The notes beneath the pieces are model-generated. The model saw nothing but the letters and a program-made list of their open reading frames with translations. It searched no databases and had not been told where the DNA came from. The translations under genes were made by a program, and so were the position numbers. From positions 1 to 43,611 of the forward strand of contig JAPPEU010000014.1 in NCBI GenBank assembly GCA_028875245.1: 43,611 bases of DNA, read 5' to 3'. Origin of the DNA: Chloroflexota bacterium (GTDB lineage Bacteria; Chloroflexota; Anaerolineae; Aggregatilineales; Phototrophicaceae). Positions 7,464 through 16,416 of this stretch are shown piece by piece. Numbering within the stretch: position 1 is the stretch's first letter; each line of letters opens with the position of its first letter.

Positions 7464-9023
7464 CTAGAGATAATTCTTGTTCTTCGCGCCTTTTAGGCGA
7501 GCCGGGTTGATCTTGCCATCCCGATTGACGACGGTCTGATAACGCTGCACGCGCTGCGGGTTGAGTTCGGGCCTGCCGAAGCGGGCGGAGTTAACGCCGC
7601 TGACCGTGCGCGGGCGCGTCGTGATGATCAACCACTCCAGCAGGTCGCCCCGCAGCTCATTCACCACTGCCTGATATTCCGCGTCAAAATACAGATTGCG
7701 CATCTCCCAGGGATCGGCTTCCAGGTCATAGAGCTCGCCAAAACCATCGGGATATTCGTCGGGGAACATGGCGCGCGGGTAATGCACCAGCCGGAACTGT
7801 CCTTTGCGCAGGCTCTTGCTCCAGGCGAATTCGGTCAGTCCGATTCGCTCATCGCCGCTTTCTTCGCCCGTCAGCAAGCCCGAGATATCGCGTCCGTCGC
7901 TCGTCTCCATCAGGTCGATGCCGGCGAGTGAACAGAGCGTATTCGAGACATCGACCAATTCGACGATGGCGTCAACCGAGCCGCCGGCGGTGATGCGACT
8001 TGGCGCCCACCAGATCAGGGGCACACGCGTGATGGCGTCGCTGCAGATGCCGGGCGCTTTCTCCATGATGCCGTGCTCCGTCGCGTAATCGCCGTGATCT
8101 GATGTATAAACGACGATGGTATTCTCCGTCAGTCCCTTCGCCCGCAGCGCCTCCAGCAGCAGGCCGACCGCCGCGTCCACCTGGCTGACCGCGCCCAGAT
8201 AACCATGCAGCTTGCGCAGCCGTCCCGCTTCAAAAGTTTTCGGCTCGAACAGCTGCCAATCGCCCTCGCGCCAGCGCTTCGCCGAGGCGATCATGTGCGG
8301 CGCCTTTTGCGCGGCGGCCAGGTTGTAATCGGCGTTCGGCGGCAGGCTCAACGCTGTTGGATCGTACAAGTCCCAAAACTCCTGGCAGGGCGTCGTACAC
8401 TGATGCGGCCGCGGAAAGCTGAGGTGCAGCAAGAATGGCTGCCCGCGCTCCGCCGCCTGCCCCATGGCGTCGATCGCCTTGTGCGCCAGCCAGCCTTCCT
8501 GCGACTCGTCGAATTGCAGCGGGCTGGGGCGCCCCTCGATGCTTTGCCGGCCGTCCTCGCCGAATTCGGGCAGCAGGATATGATCTTCCAACTGCTCGAC
8601 GCCGCGTTCGCGCAGGAAGCGCGTGTAATCGGCTGAGCGCCCGACGATGCTGCCGGCATGCCAGGAATTGCTCTCATGAAAGACATCGCAGGCGTCTTCA
8701 ACCCAGTATTCCGGGCAGTGGATTTTGCCCATCGCGCCGGTGAAATAACCGGCCGCGCGAAAATGCCCGAAGATATTCGGCAGCCCGCCGGGGTTGGGTC
8801 CGCTCAAGCTGTAATAACCGTGATTGTGGGGGTATTGCCCGCTGAGGAAGGAGACGCGGCTCGGTGTGCAAATCGGGTTCTGCGTGATGGCGTTATCGAA
8901 GCGGCAGCCCTCGCGCGCCATTCGGTCCAGATGCGGGGTTTGCGCATCAGGATGCCCCTTGTGCCCGAGCAGTTTGGCGTTGTGCTGGTCAGCGACGATG
9001 AAGAGGATATTGGGTTGGGTCAT
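7464..9023 (-). CDS. Cytoplasmic sulfatase (formylglycine type), probably acting on imported sulfated sugars
   Basis: 519 aa alkaline-phosphatase-superfamily sulfatase. The N-terminal metal site is NILFIVADQH (Asp12), the formylglycine motif C52-T-P-S-R56 is intact, and the second metal region is VVYTSDHGDYATEHG. YDLEADPWEMRNL is the usual C-terminal sulfatase block. There is no signal peptide, so the enzyme should act inside the cell. It lies directly downstream, on the same strand, of the LplB/LplC-type importer and its binding protein, separated only by a 152-bp repeat element. The context suggests desulfation of sugars taken up by importer A. A formylglycine-generating enzyme or anaerobic maturase would be needed and is not in the window. 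A phosphonate-type hydrolase of the same superfamily is the main alternative. Confidence 0.88.
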   Translation of the reverse strand: MTQPNILFIVADQHNAKLLGHKGHPDAQTPHLDRMAREGCRFDNAITQNPICTPSRVSFLSGQYPHNHGYYSLSGPNPGGLPNIFGHFRAAGYFTGAMGKIHCPEYWVEDACDVFHESNSWHAGSIVGRSADYTRFLRERGVEQLEDHILLPEFGEDGRQSIEGRPSPLQFDESQEGWLAHKAIDAMGQAAERGQPFLLHLSFPRPHQCTTPCQEFWDLYDPTALSLPPNADYNLAAAQKAPHMIASAKRWREGDWQLFEPKTFEAGRLRKLHGYLGAVSQVDAAVGLLLEALRAKGLTENTIVVYTSDHGDYATEHGIMEKAPGICSDAITRVPLIWWAPSRITAGGSVDAIVELVDVSNTLCSLAGIDLMETSDGRDISGLLTGEESGDERIGLTEFAWSKSLRKGQFRLVHYPRAMFPDEYPDGFGELYDLEADPWEMRNLYFDAEYQAVVNELRGDLLEWLIITTRPRTVSGVNSARFGRPELNPQRVQRYQTVVNRDGKINPARLKGAKNKNYL

Positions 9024-9034
9024 GCGATCGCTGA

Positions 9035-9169
9035 ACCCCCACCCTACGCTCCCTCCCCCATTAAGAGGGAGGGACTTGGCTACGCGTGCAGCGCAAATGC
9101 TTAGCTCCCCTTCCCTCTTTGTGGGATGCCCGCCATAGAGATGGCGGGAAGAGAGCGTAGGGTGGGGGT
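9035..9169. repeat. Family 2 repeat element with 17-bp terminal inverted repeats
   Basis: A perfect 17-bp inverted repeat (ACCCCCACCCTACGCTC at 9035-9051; its complement at 9153-9169) encloses a perfect 8-bp hairpin, CCCGCCAT-AGAG-ATGGCGGG (9129-9148), and the GC-rich tract shared with the other family 2 copies. It fills the gap between the importer A binding-protein gene and the sulfatase gene. It has no coding capacity and resembles a MITE or REP-type unit. Confidence 0.8.
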
Positions 9170-9175
9170 GGAGCG

Positions 9176-10825
9176 CTACCCGCCGTACTGCGCGTCGTAA
9201 GCGGTTTGGTAGATTTCCACCAGGCGGTTGACGCCCAGGCTTTCGACCGTGGCGACGAAGTTGTCCCAGCCGGTGTCGATGTCCTGCCGGCCAAGCACAA
9301 ATTCTGCCGTCATCTGCGCCACAAAGTCGGTGACAGTCAGACGCAGCTCGGTGACTTCTGCCGCCTGCGCCCTTGTCAGCGCCAGCGGCGGAATCAAGTC
9401 CTCGATAGCGCGCGCGTAAGGCTCGTAGGCGACGCGGGTCTCTTCAAGCAGCACGACTTCCAAACCGGCGGCGTCTTCACGGCGAACCTCGCCCAAACGC
9501 AAGTGATTGGGACGGTAGCTCGGTCCACGCTGCGCCCAATGGACATTTTGCAGCGTGCCGAATGTGGAGAGACGGCGCCAGATCGCCTCGAATTCATCGC
9601 CGCCGAGCGCGCCTTCGCCCTCTTCCGCCCAGCGCCATTGCCCTTCTTCGCCTTCTGCCGCTTCCCACTGCGGAATGCCGAAGACCGAGCGCAAGGTCGT
9701 TTCGCGGTCGTACAAGCCATCACACCACTTGAAGGCGGCTACCGGGTGTTCGGTGCGGCTGCTGATCGTGCACTGCCCGGAGCCAACTCCCCAGGGGTTG
9801 AAGGGCGCCTGACGCAAGCCGGTCGGTCCCTCCAACGAGGGCACAGCGACATACTTGATCCAGCGGTCGCCGCCGATATTGGCGAAGTTGGGATGGGCGC
9901 CGGAGATGACAACACCGATCGTCGGCGCATCGCCGCCTTCAACCTGCTGCTTGATCTGATCCATCGGCTGGGTGAAGCTCTCCTCGCCAAACAGACCATT
10001 GCTGAACAAGCGATGCAGATAGCGCAAACCCTCGCGGTAGCCGTCGCTGGTGACCGTCTGCGAGATGACGCCGTCGTTCTGTTCAACGAAGCGGTTCTGC
10101 CCGGTGAATTCGCTCAATACGAAGGGATTCAGCAGGAAGCCATCGATGTTGCCGTTCCAGCCGGTGGTGGCGGCCGCCAGCGGAATTTCATCGTTGGGGT
10201 CGCCATTGCCGTTGGCGTCCTGCTCTTTGAATGCCGTCAGGACATCGACGAACTCGTCAGTGGTCTGCGGCACATCCATGCCAACGTTCGCCAGCCAGTC
10301 CGAGTTGATCCAGGCGCGCTGCGAATAGAAGCAGTGATAACATTCGTTGACCTGCGGCAAGCCGTAGATTTCGCCATCGGGCGAGGTGACCAGCGGGCGC
10401 ACCTGCGGCGAGCCTTCGAAGACTTCGTGGATGAAGTGGCCCTGTTCTTCAATCAAGTCGCTCAGCGGCAAGAACAGCCCCTGCGGGCCGAATAGCGCCA
10501 AGGTCGACGGGTCGACGGTGAAACCGACGATGATATCCGGCAGGTCACCGCTGGCGATCGTCAGATTCAGCACCTCTTGCCATTCGTTGGGGGGCGCAAT
10601 GTCAAAGTTGAGGTTGATGCCAGTGCGCGCGCTGTACCATTCGGTGAAGGCGTTGGTGTTGAAGTCTTCCACGATGGCGTGGCCCAGCATCAGGATATTC
10701 AGGGTGATCGGCTCTTCCACAATCGGGAATTCACCGGGCCCCGAAACCATCTCTTGCCCCGACGCCGCCAAGGGCAAAGCCAGCATAAGCGCGAACAGGC
10801 AAAGGGCGATTAATCTCTTGCTCAT
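9176..10825 (-). CDS. Extracellular solute-binding protein of sugar ABC importer A (AlgQ/LipO-like)
   Basis: 549 aa from the ATG at 10825, which has AAAGGAAAC just upstream. The longer in-frame start at 10894 adds 23 residues before a clear signal peptide (MSKRLIALCLFALMLALPLA, cleavage near ASGQE), so it is not favoured. No lipobox is evident. The mature protein is a large type of CUT1 binding protein: EWYSARTGINLNFDIAPPNEW, LNLTIASGDLPDIIVG, then GEIYGLPQVNECY and VGMDVPQTTDEFVDVLTAFK. The segment DANGNGDPNDEIPLA resembles the calcium-binding loop of AlgQ-type proteins. It pairs with the YteP/YtcP (LplB/LplC)-type permeases upstream. Relatives bind oligosaccharides of uronates or glycosaminoglycans; the ligand here is unknown, but the sulfatase next door suggests a sulfated one. 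Confidence 0.88.
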   Translation of the reverse strand: MSKRLIALCLFALMLALPLAASGQEMVSGPGEFPIVEEPITLNILMLGHAIVEDFNTNAFTEWYSARTGINLNFDIAPPNEWQEVLNLTIASGDLPDIIVGFTVDPSTLALFGPQGLFLPLSDLIEEQGHFIHEVFEGSPQVRPLVTSPDGEIYGLPQVNECYHCFYSQRAWINSDWLANVGMDVPQTTDEFVDVLTAFKEQDANGNGDPNDEIPLAAATTGWNGNIDGFLLNPFVLSEFTGQNRFVEQNDGVISQTVTSDGYREGLRYLHRLFSNGLFGEESFTQPMDQIKQQVEGGDAPTIGVVISGAHPNFANIGGDRWIKYVAVPSLEGPTGLRQAPFNPWGVGSGQCTISSRTEHPVAAFKWCDGLYDRETTLRSVFGIPQWEAAEGEEGQWRWAEEGEGALGGDEFEAIWRRLSTFGTLQNVHWAQRGPSYRPNHLRLGEVRREDAAGLEVVLLEETRVAYEPYARAIEDLIPPLALTRAQAAEVTELRLTVTDFVAQMTAEFVLGRQDIDTGWDNFVATVESLGVNRLVEIYQTAYDAQYGG

Positions 10826-10931
10826 GTCGTTTCCTTTCATTTGCTCATTTGCATCAGTCGAACAGAATCGATATCGCTTACAGACTCTCAACAATCAATA
10901 GCCGAACTCCTTTCGGTGCTTCACAATTTGC

Positions 10932-11870
10932 TCATTTAACCGAGCCCAGCGTCATACCCTTGACGAAATGCCGCTGCACAAAGGGATAGAGGATCATGAC
11001 CGGGACGCTCGCCACCACAATCAGCGAATACTTCAGCAGCTCGCGCAGCCCCTCGCGCGCCACCAGATCTTCGATGTCAATCAACATGGAGGCGTCGATC
11101 GAGTTCTGAATCAATATCTCTCGCAGGACAATTTGCAGCGGGAAAAGTTCCTGATCTTTCAAGTAAATCAGCGCTTGAAAATAGGTGTTCCAGTGGGTGT
11201 TGACGGCGTAGAAGAGCGCCAGCACCGCGATAATCGGCCGGGCCAGGGGCAGAATAATGCTTAGGAAAATACGAAAGTCGTTGGCGCCGTCAATGCGCGC
11301 CGCTTCGTTTAATTCGGGCGGAATCGTCGTGCGGAAAAAGGTAATTGCAATCAACAGGTTGAAAGGACCTATTCCGGTCGGCAGGATCATCGCCCAGCGC
11401 GTATTGAGCAAACCCAGATCGCGCACGATCATATAGGTTGGGATCAAACCGCCGCTGAAAAGCATGGTGAAGATAAAGGCGAATGTGATAAAGCGCCGCC
11501 CAATCAAGTCCTGCCGCGACAGCGGGTAAGCGGCAATGATGGTCATCGTCACGTTAAAGATGGTGCCGAAGAAGGTATAGAAGATCGAATTGGCAAAGCC
11601 ATTCCAAACCTTCTTGTGCTCGAAGATGGTCTCGTAGCCAAGCAGGCTGAAGTCGACTGGCCACAAGGTGACCTTGCCAGCGATCACGGCTTCGGCGGAA
11701 CTGAAAGACGCGGCGACAATAAACACCAAGGGCAGCAGGATAAGCAAAGTGATGATCAGCAGAAACGCTGTGTTGCCCAGCATGAAAACGCGGTCGACGG
11801 CGGATTCGTTGACCTGGTTGATGTTGCTCTCGTAGCTCGTCATCGACGCCATTGGTCTGTCCTCTACCAA
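10932..11870 (-). CDS. CUT1 ABC sugar permease, LplC/YtcP type (importer A)
   Basis: 312 aa inner-membrane permease with six predicted helices. The coupling-helix EAA motif reads EAARIDGANDFRIFLSIILP. The YtcP/LplC subgroup is marked by GGLIPTYMIVRDLGLLNT, by HWNTYFQALIYLKDQELFPL and by the VKGMTLGSVK ending. The start is uncertain: M1 at 11870, with further Met codons at residues 7 and 10. The 5' end overlaps the 3' end of the LplB-type gene by 7 bp, showing translational coupling. It forms the membrane channel together with that partner. The energising ATPase is not encoded nearby. Confidence 0.92.
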   Translation of the reverse strand: MVEDRPMASMTSYESNINQVNESAVDRVFMLGNTAFLLIITLLILLPLVFIVAASFSSAEAVIAGKVTLWPVDFSLLGYETIFEHKKVWNGFANSIFYTFFGTIFNVTMTIIAAYPLSRQDLIGRRFITFAFIFTMLFSGGLIPTYMIVRDLGLLNTRWAMILPTGIGPFNLLIAITFFRTTIPPELNEAARIDGANDFRIFLSIILPLARPIIAVLALFYAVNTHWNTYFQALIYLKDQELFPLQIVLREILIQNSIDASMLIDIEDLVAREGLRELLKYSLIVVASVPVMILYPFVQRHFVKGMTLGSVK

Positions 11871-12868
11871 AGGCCGTTATTGGTAAAGCGGCGCGCGGCG
11901 TAATTGACGGCGATCAAGAGCAACAGCCCAACGATGCCTTTCAGCAGACCGATGGCCGTCGAATAAGAGAAATCGAGAATCGGCGATAATAAGCCAACCC
12001 TGTAGACGTAGGTATTGATCACTTCCGCCACGCCGAGATTCAGCGGGCTTTGCATCAGGTAGACTTTCTCAAAGGCCACTTCCAGGACGCGCCCGGTGGA
12101 CAAAACCAGCAGCACCATCGCCGTCGGCATCAAGCCGGGGATGTCAATATAGCGGATGCGTTGCAAGCGGCTGGCGCCATCCACCACCGCCGCTTCGTGC
12201 AGGGCGGGGTCAATGGTGGAGAGCACGGCCAAATAAATGATGGCGCCAAAGCCCATCTCCTGCCAAATGCCCGACCAAACGAAGATATGAGCGAAGGCGG
12301 CCGGGTCGCCCATCGCATTGGGCGGGGCCATCCCGAGCAAATTTGCCAGCGACGCGGTGAAGCCCACGCGCGGATGCAAGAATTGGAAGAGCATGCCCAC
12401 GATCACCACCGTCGAGATGAAGTGCGGCGCGTAGGTGATCATCTGCACGCTGTTGCGAAACAGGCGCATTTTGACCTGGTTCACGCTCAGCGCCAGGATG
12501 ATCGGGATAGGGAAGCCGGCGAGCAAGGAATAGAAGCTGATGACAAGCGTATTGACGATGACAGGCTTGAAATAATATGACTTGAAAAAGCGCTCGAAGT
12601 GCGCCAAACCGACCCAGGGGCTGCCCTCAATGCCGAATGCCGGCGAGTATTCACGAAAGGCGATCTGGGCGCCATACATCGGCGCGTAACGGAAGATGAC
12701 CAGCCAGAGGAGCGGCAGAAAGAGCAGGACGTAGAGCTGCCAGTTGCGGCGGATGCGCAGCCAGAGCTTGCCCCACTGCTCCGGACGGGGCAACCGCAGA
12801 CGCCCGATGAAACCCGGGGCGGCCGCTCTTTCCGCAGGTGTCGATCGGTCAACTGGTCTCAAATACAC
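11864..12868 (-). CDS. CUT1 ABC sugar permease, LplB/YteP type (importer A)
   Basis: 334 aa. After a basic cytoplasmic N-terminus it shows LYVLLFLPLLWLVIFRYAPM, then YGAQIAFREYSP, the subgroup's opening block. VQMITYAPHFISTVVIVGML follows, and the EAA loop is EAAVVDGASRLQRIRYIDIP. It ends in ARRFTNNGLW, typical of YteP/LplB proteins. It is the first gene of the importer A operon (this permease, then LplC-type, binding protein, sulfatase). The 116 bp upstream to the MFS gene must hold the promoter; no convincing boxes were found. Confidence 0.92.
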   Translation of the reverse strand: MYLRPVDRSTPAERAAAPGFIGRLRLPRPEQWGKLWLRIRRNWQLYVLLFLPLLWLVIFRYAPMYGAQIAFREYSPAFGIEGSPWVGLAHFERFFKSYYFKPVIVNTLVISFYSLLAGFPIPIILALSVNQVKMRLFRNSVQMITYAPHFISTVVIVGMLFQFLHPRVGFTASLANLLGMAPPNAMGDPAAFAHIFVWSGIWQEMGFGAIIYLAVLSTIDPALHEAAVVDGASRLQRIRYIDIPGLMPTAMVLLVLSTGRVLEVAFEKVYLMQSPLNLGVAEVINTYVYRVGLLSPILDFSYSTAIGLLKGIVGLLLLIAVNYAARRFTNNGLW

Positions 12869-12984
12869 TTGTCGCCAATCCCGGCATCACGCGCTGTCGG
12901 ACGGTTAACAGGCGCGAGTATATCACGCGCCACCTTCAATGCGAAAGATTGAATCGGTTGCGCAATGGCTCTTTCGGTTCGCTA

Positions 12985-14169
12985 TCACTCGGATGGAACG
13001 GACACGCGCGCGTCAAAAAGGCGAAAGCCGGCGATGACAATGCAAGCGCCGATGGCGGTCATCAGCGCGCTCAGCGAAAAGAAGGCGCTCGGCCCCAGAT
13101 TGTCATAAGCCCAGCCGAAGAGCGCGCCCGTCAAGAGCAGCGCGACGCTCGGCATGGTGACCTGCAGGATGGCCTGATTGGTGGCGACATTGCGCGGATG
13201 GCTGATGGCGTTCACCAGCGTGAATGACGACAGTTGGTAACAGGGCCAGACCAGGCCGCGGAGTATCAGCAGCGGCGGCAGCCAGAGCAGGCTCGGCGCG
13301 ACGCCGAGCAGAAAGGCGAAAAGCGCCGTGCCCAACATGCCGAGTATGTAGGCGACGCGGATGCGAAATCTGGGCAGAATCGCATCCATCAGGAAGAAGA
13401 AGGGGAATTCCACCGCGCCCATCAGCGCCGCCCACAAGCCGATATGCGCCGATGGCACACCCATGTTCTGGTTGAAATGGATGAAGATGAAGCTGTACAT
13501 GTTATACGTGCCCATGGCGACGAAGAATTGGCTGGCGGCCATGACATAGAAGCCGCGGTTGCGGGGCTGCGCGCCCTCTTCTTCGGTCTTTGCCTTTGCC
13601 TTCGATTTGTCCGAGAATATCGTGGATGACATGATGGTGAGCAGGGCGAGGAAGGAGGCGGCGAAAAACAGCAGAGGATATCCGCCAAGCGCGAACAATT
13701 GCCCGGCGAGCAGGCTGGCCAGCGTGAAGCCCAGCGAAGCGAAAGAGCGCAGCCGCCCCAGGATGGCTTTGCCGCTGCCCACCAGGTAGGTGATCGTCAG
13801 CTGCATGCCCAATGTCAGGCTCGGGCTGATGGTGACGCGCTGGAGCAGCACGCCGAGGACGAGCAGCAGTTGATGCGGCGCGGTCGCGAAAATGATATTC
13901 GCCAGCGCGAAGCCGCCCATGTAGAGCATGAACAGCCGTCGATGCAGCCCGAGACGGTCGGCGATCTGGTTCAGAAGCGGCGTCAATATCAGCGAGAGCA
14001 AGGCGCCGGCGCTGCCCAGCGTGCCGATTAATGTGCCGGAGAAGCCCTGGTCCGTCAGATAAACGTTGACATAGGGCCAAACGATGCCGATGCCCGCCAG
14101 GCTGAGGAATTGCAGCGCGACCAGGCGAACAGAACCGAATCGATTGCGCACTGCGACGAGCTTCGACAC
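12985..14169 (-). CDS. MFS transporter, paralogue 1
   Basis: 394 aa from a GTG at 14169, which has AGGAG 13 bases upstream. This start is chosen over 14304 because it lines up exactly with the ATG of the paralogue at 15805, giving both genes the same length (1185 bp). Twelve hydrophobic segments are expected. Conserved blocks include RFGSVRLVALQFLS, then GFSGTLIGTLGSAGALLSL, TPLLNQIADRLGLHRR (the MFS loop 2-3 signature region) and NAISHPRNVATNQAI. It belongs to the MFS_1-like (LacY/nucleoside-symporter-like) group. The substrate cannot be named; the sugar-catabolic surroundings make a sugar or nucleoside plausible. Confidence 0.85.
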   Translation of the reverse strand: MSKLVAVRNRFGSVRLVALQFLSLAGIGIVWPYVNVYLTDQGFSGTLIGTLGSAGALLSLILTPLLNQIADRLGLHRRLFMLYMGGFALANIIFATAPHQLLLVLGVLLQRVTISPSLTLGMQLTITYLVGSGKAILGRLRSFASLGFTLASLLAGQLFALGGYPLLFFAASFLALLTIMSSTIFSDKSKAKAKTEEEGAQPRNRGFYVMAASQFFVAMGTYNMYSFIFIHFNQNMGVPSAHIGLWAALMGAVEFPFFFLMDAILPRFRIRVAYILGMLGTALFAFLLGVAPSLLWLPPLLILRGLVWPCYQLSSFTLVNAISHPRNVATNQAILQVTMPSVALLLTGALFGWAYDNLGPSAFFSLSALMTAIGACIVIAGFRLFDARVSVPSE

Positions 14170-14335
14170 TCGAACGCCGGTCTCCTGCGGACTATGCCTC
14201 GCGGCTGATGTTGACTGTTTAGACGCGTCGAGTGACGAATATCGTACTTTTGTCCGGCGGGCGGGGCTATTTTCGCAAGCCCCAAAATCTGTAGTGTGCG
14301 CCAAACGCGCGCATTGCAGGGGCGAACTGCTGGAG

Positions 14336-14599
14336 TCTGTTGAAAATCACGCAGATTTTCCCTGTAGCGGACACCGTATAGCTTTTACCACAGAGTACAC
14401 CGAGAATTCACAGAGGGCACAGAGTTTTCTGTTTGAATAGAATCGTTTCGATGGTGTCGGAAAACTCTGCTTCTACGAGAGAAATTAAATAAAAACCGAC
14501 ACAAAGCGCAGCAAATTGTCTCTGTGTTCTCTGTGTTTCCTTCTTTCCTCTGTGGTGAAAATGTGTGCAATTCTGCAACAGAGGGCATTCTTCAACAGA
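14336..14599. repeat. Nested inverted-repeat element of the CACAGAG family (family 3)
   Basis: Outer arms TCTGTTGAA (14336-14344) and TTCAACAGA (14591-14599) are perfect complements. Inner arms ACCACAGAG (14387-14395) and CTCTGTGGT (14548-14556) are too. Inside them run several CACAGAG and CTCTGTG copies. The element lies between the two MFS paralogues and carries no gene. The CACAGAG motif is a widely dispersed bacterial intergenic repeat; degraded pieces recur near 25.6 and 26.95 kb. Confidence 0.75.
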
Positions 14600-14620
14600 T
14601 TCTGCTGGGGCGCTCTTTCG

Positions 14621-15805
14621 CTAGGTGGCGGGAGCGGACCCGCGCGCGTCAAAAAGGCGAAAACCGGCGATCACAATGCAGACGCCGACGGCGGCAGCCA
14701 GCGCGCACAGGGCATAGAACACGCCGGCGCCAAGATGGTCATAAGCCCAGCCATAGAGCGACCCGGTCAACAGCAGCGCGATGCCCGGCATCGTCACCTG
14801 CACGATGGCTTGATTGGTGGCGGCATTGCGCGGATGGCTGATCGCGTTCATCAAGCGGTAGGACGACAATTGATAGGCGGGCCAGGACATGCCGCGGAAG
14901 ACGAAGAGCAGGAGCAGCATTGGCAGGCTCGGCACAATGCCAAGGCCGAGCGTCGACAAGGCGATGCCGACGATGCCAAAAATATAGGTGATGCGAAGGC
15001 GCACTCTCGGCAGCAAGGCGTCTGTCAGATAATAGAATGGGAACTCCACGACGGCGAGCAGCGCCACCCACAAACCGATATGCGTATTGTTCACGCCCAG
15101 GTTTTGGCTCAGGTGGATGAACAGGAAGGCGAAGGCGTTGTGCGTGCACATCGTGACGAAGAATTGGCTGGCGGCCAAGACATAAATGCCGCGGTTGCGC
15201 GGCGCCTTTGGGCCTGCATCCAGCTTTGACTTCTCCTTCGGCTTGGCGGGGAAGATGGTCGACAGTTGAACGCTGACCAAAGACAGCAGCGCGCCGACGG
15301 TAAAGGTCAGCGAATAACCGCCAAGGGCGAAAACTTGCCCCGCCAGCGCGCTGGCAACGGCGAAACCCAGCGCCGAGAACGAGCGCATCTGGCCGAAGAT
15401 CGTCTTGCCGCTGCGGATCAATTGACTGAGCGTCAACTGCGCCCCGAGCGTCATGCTCGGGCTGACCGTGACCTTGAAGAGCAAAACAGCAAGAATCACA
15501 AGCAGATGATTCCGAGTGGTCGCGAAGACCATACTCGACAAAGCGAAACCGCCCAAATAGAGCATCAGCAGACGGCGATGGAGCAGCAGGCGGTCGGCGA
15601 TTTGATTGAGCAGCGGCGTGAGCACGAGGGTCAAAACCGCCCCAGCGCTGGCGAGCGTGCCGATCAAAGTGCCGGAGAATCCAATCTCGGTGAGATAGAG
15701 GTTGATGTAGGGGTAGACCATGCCCAGGCCGGCCGTGCTGAACAACTGCAATGCGACCAGGCGCACAGAGCCAAAATGATTCCGCAAAGCGAGCAGTGCT
15801 GACAT
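14621..15805 (-). CDS. MFS transporter, paralogue 2
   Basis: 394 aa from the ATG at 15805; the in-frame 15904 start adds 33 residues unrelated to the paralogue. Same blocks as the downstream copy: RNHFGSVRLVALQLFS, GFSGTLIGTLASAGAVLTL, TPLLNQIADRLLLHRR, NAISHPRNAATNQAI, CIVIAGFRLFDAR. By eye well over half of the residues are identical and no net length change separates the two, so this is a tandem duplication that has diverged. The central cytoplasmic loop (PKEKSKLDAGPKAPRNRG) and helices 6-8 differ most, suggesting altered substrate range or just loop drift. Confidence 0.85.
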   Translation of the reverse strand: MSALLALRNHFGSVRLVALQLFSTAGLGMVYPYINLYLTEIGFSGTLIGTLASAGAVLTLVLTPLLNQIADRLLLHRRLLMLYLGGFALSSMVFATTRNHLLVILAVLLFKVTVSPSMTLGAQLTLSQLIRSGKTIFGQMRSFSALGFAVASALAGQVFALGGYSLTFTVGALLSLVSVQLSTIFPAKPKEKSKLDAGPKAPRNRGIYVLAASQFFVTMCTHNAFAFLFIHLSQNLGVNNTHIGLWVALLAVVEFPFYYLTDALLPRVRLRITYIFGIVGIALSTLGLGIVPSLPMLLLLFVFRGMSWPAYQLSSYRLMNAISHPRNAATNQAIVQVTMPGIALLLTGSLYGWAYDHLGAGVFYALCALAAAVGVCIVIAGFRLFDARGSAPAT

Positions 15806-15937
15806 AAACAAACCTATCTTCGGCGCCGCCGACGGCCGCGAATGACCGCCTTGCCAGGACAAAGTGACCAAGCCATATAGTATATCGTGTGCCGAGCAAA
15901 ACACAGGAAGATCGACTTAAGCGATTCACCATCAATG

Positions 15938-16025
15938 GGAATCTGTAAGGGCGAGCCATTGGGTCGCCCGCCGAGTGTTATTCCAAATACGAGCGGGCGC
16001 TTCACGAAACGCCCCTACAGATTCC
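15938..16025. repeat. Family 1 repeat, inverted pair
   Basis: GGAATCTGTAAGGGCG (15938-15953) and CGCCCCTACAGATTCC (16010-16025) are complementary at 15 of 16 positions and enclose GAGCCATTGGGTCGCCCG and a GCGGGCGC stretch. This is the most complete copy of the TAGGGGCG/GGTCGCCC family. It lies between the MFS pair and the Fic gene. Confidence 0.8.
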
Positions 16026-16083
16026 TATTTTTGCGGGTTCATAATTTTGTGTGAGCCGAGTTGTCACTCGCAAGCGGCTGTAG

Positions 16084-16330
16084 TTAGATTTGTTGCGCCA
16101 CTTACCTGGTATTACTGAGTTCACCACGCCCGGCAAGCCAAATCCTACCGTGAACGGCGGCCAAGCGCAAATTGATCGCCAAAGCATAGCTGATATGCTC
16201 AATCAGATGAAGAATCGATTCCGGTGAAACGAATGACTTCGGCGGTTATGTCATCGCAGATCCGAACGGCACGGCCGCCAGTCAACCCGCTTCTTGCCGG
16301 GCGGGGGCTGACCGGGCTGAACGCGTTTGT
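16084..16330 (+). pseudogene. Possible decayed coding fragments upstream of fic
   Basis: An open stretch at 16084-16227 reads LDLLRHLPGITEFTTPGKP, then NPTVNGGQAQIDRQSIADML, then NQMKNRFR and a stop. A second stretch, one frame on from 16226, reads ETNDFGGYVIADPNGTAASQ. They look protein-like but match no family I know. They might be one gene broken by a frameshift. The whole 16026-16400 interval otherwise holds no gene. Confidence 0.2.
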
Positions 16331-16353
16331 GTGACAGAAAGACGGACAGACAT

Positions 16354-16372
16354 CATGACATGAAGTGTCATG
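16354..16372. promoter_or_regulatory. Palindrome CATGACATGAAGTGTCATG
   Basis: Perfect 7-bp arms (CATGACA / TGTCATG) separated by 5 bp, about 145 bp upstream of the Fic start codon. Symmetric TGACA-N7-TGTCA spacing is compatible with a dimeric regulator site. No regulator is identified. Confidence 0.35.
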
Positions 16373-16416
16373 TTTACTTTCAATAACTTTGTCAAAATCT
16401 AAAATGTATCTTGTCG

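Noticed and set aside
9206..10495. 429-aa plus-strand ORF opposite the importer A binding protein
   Set aside because: Antisense shadow; no motif or ribosome site.
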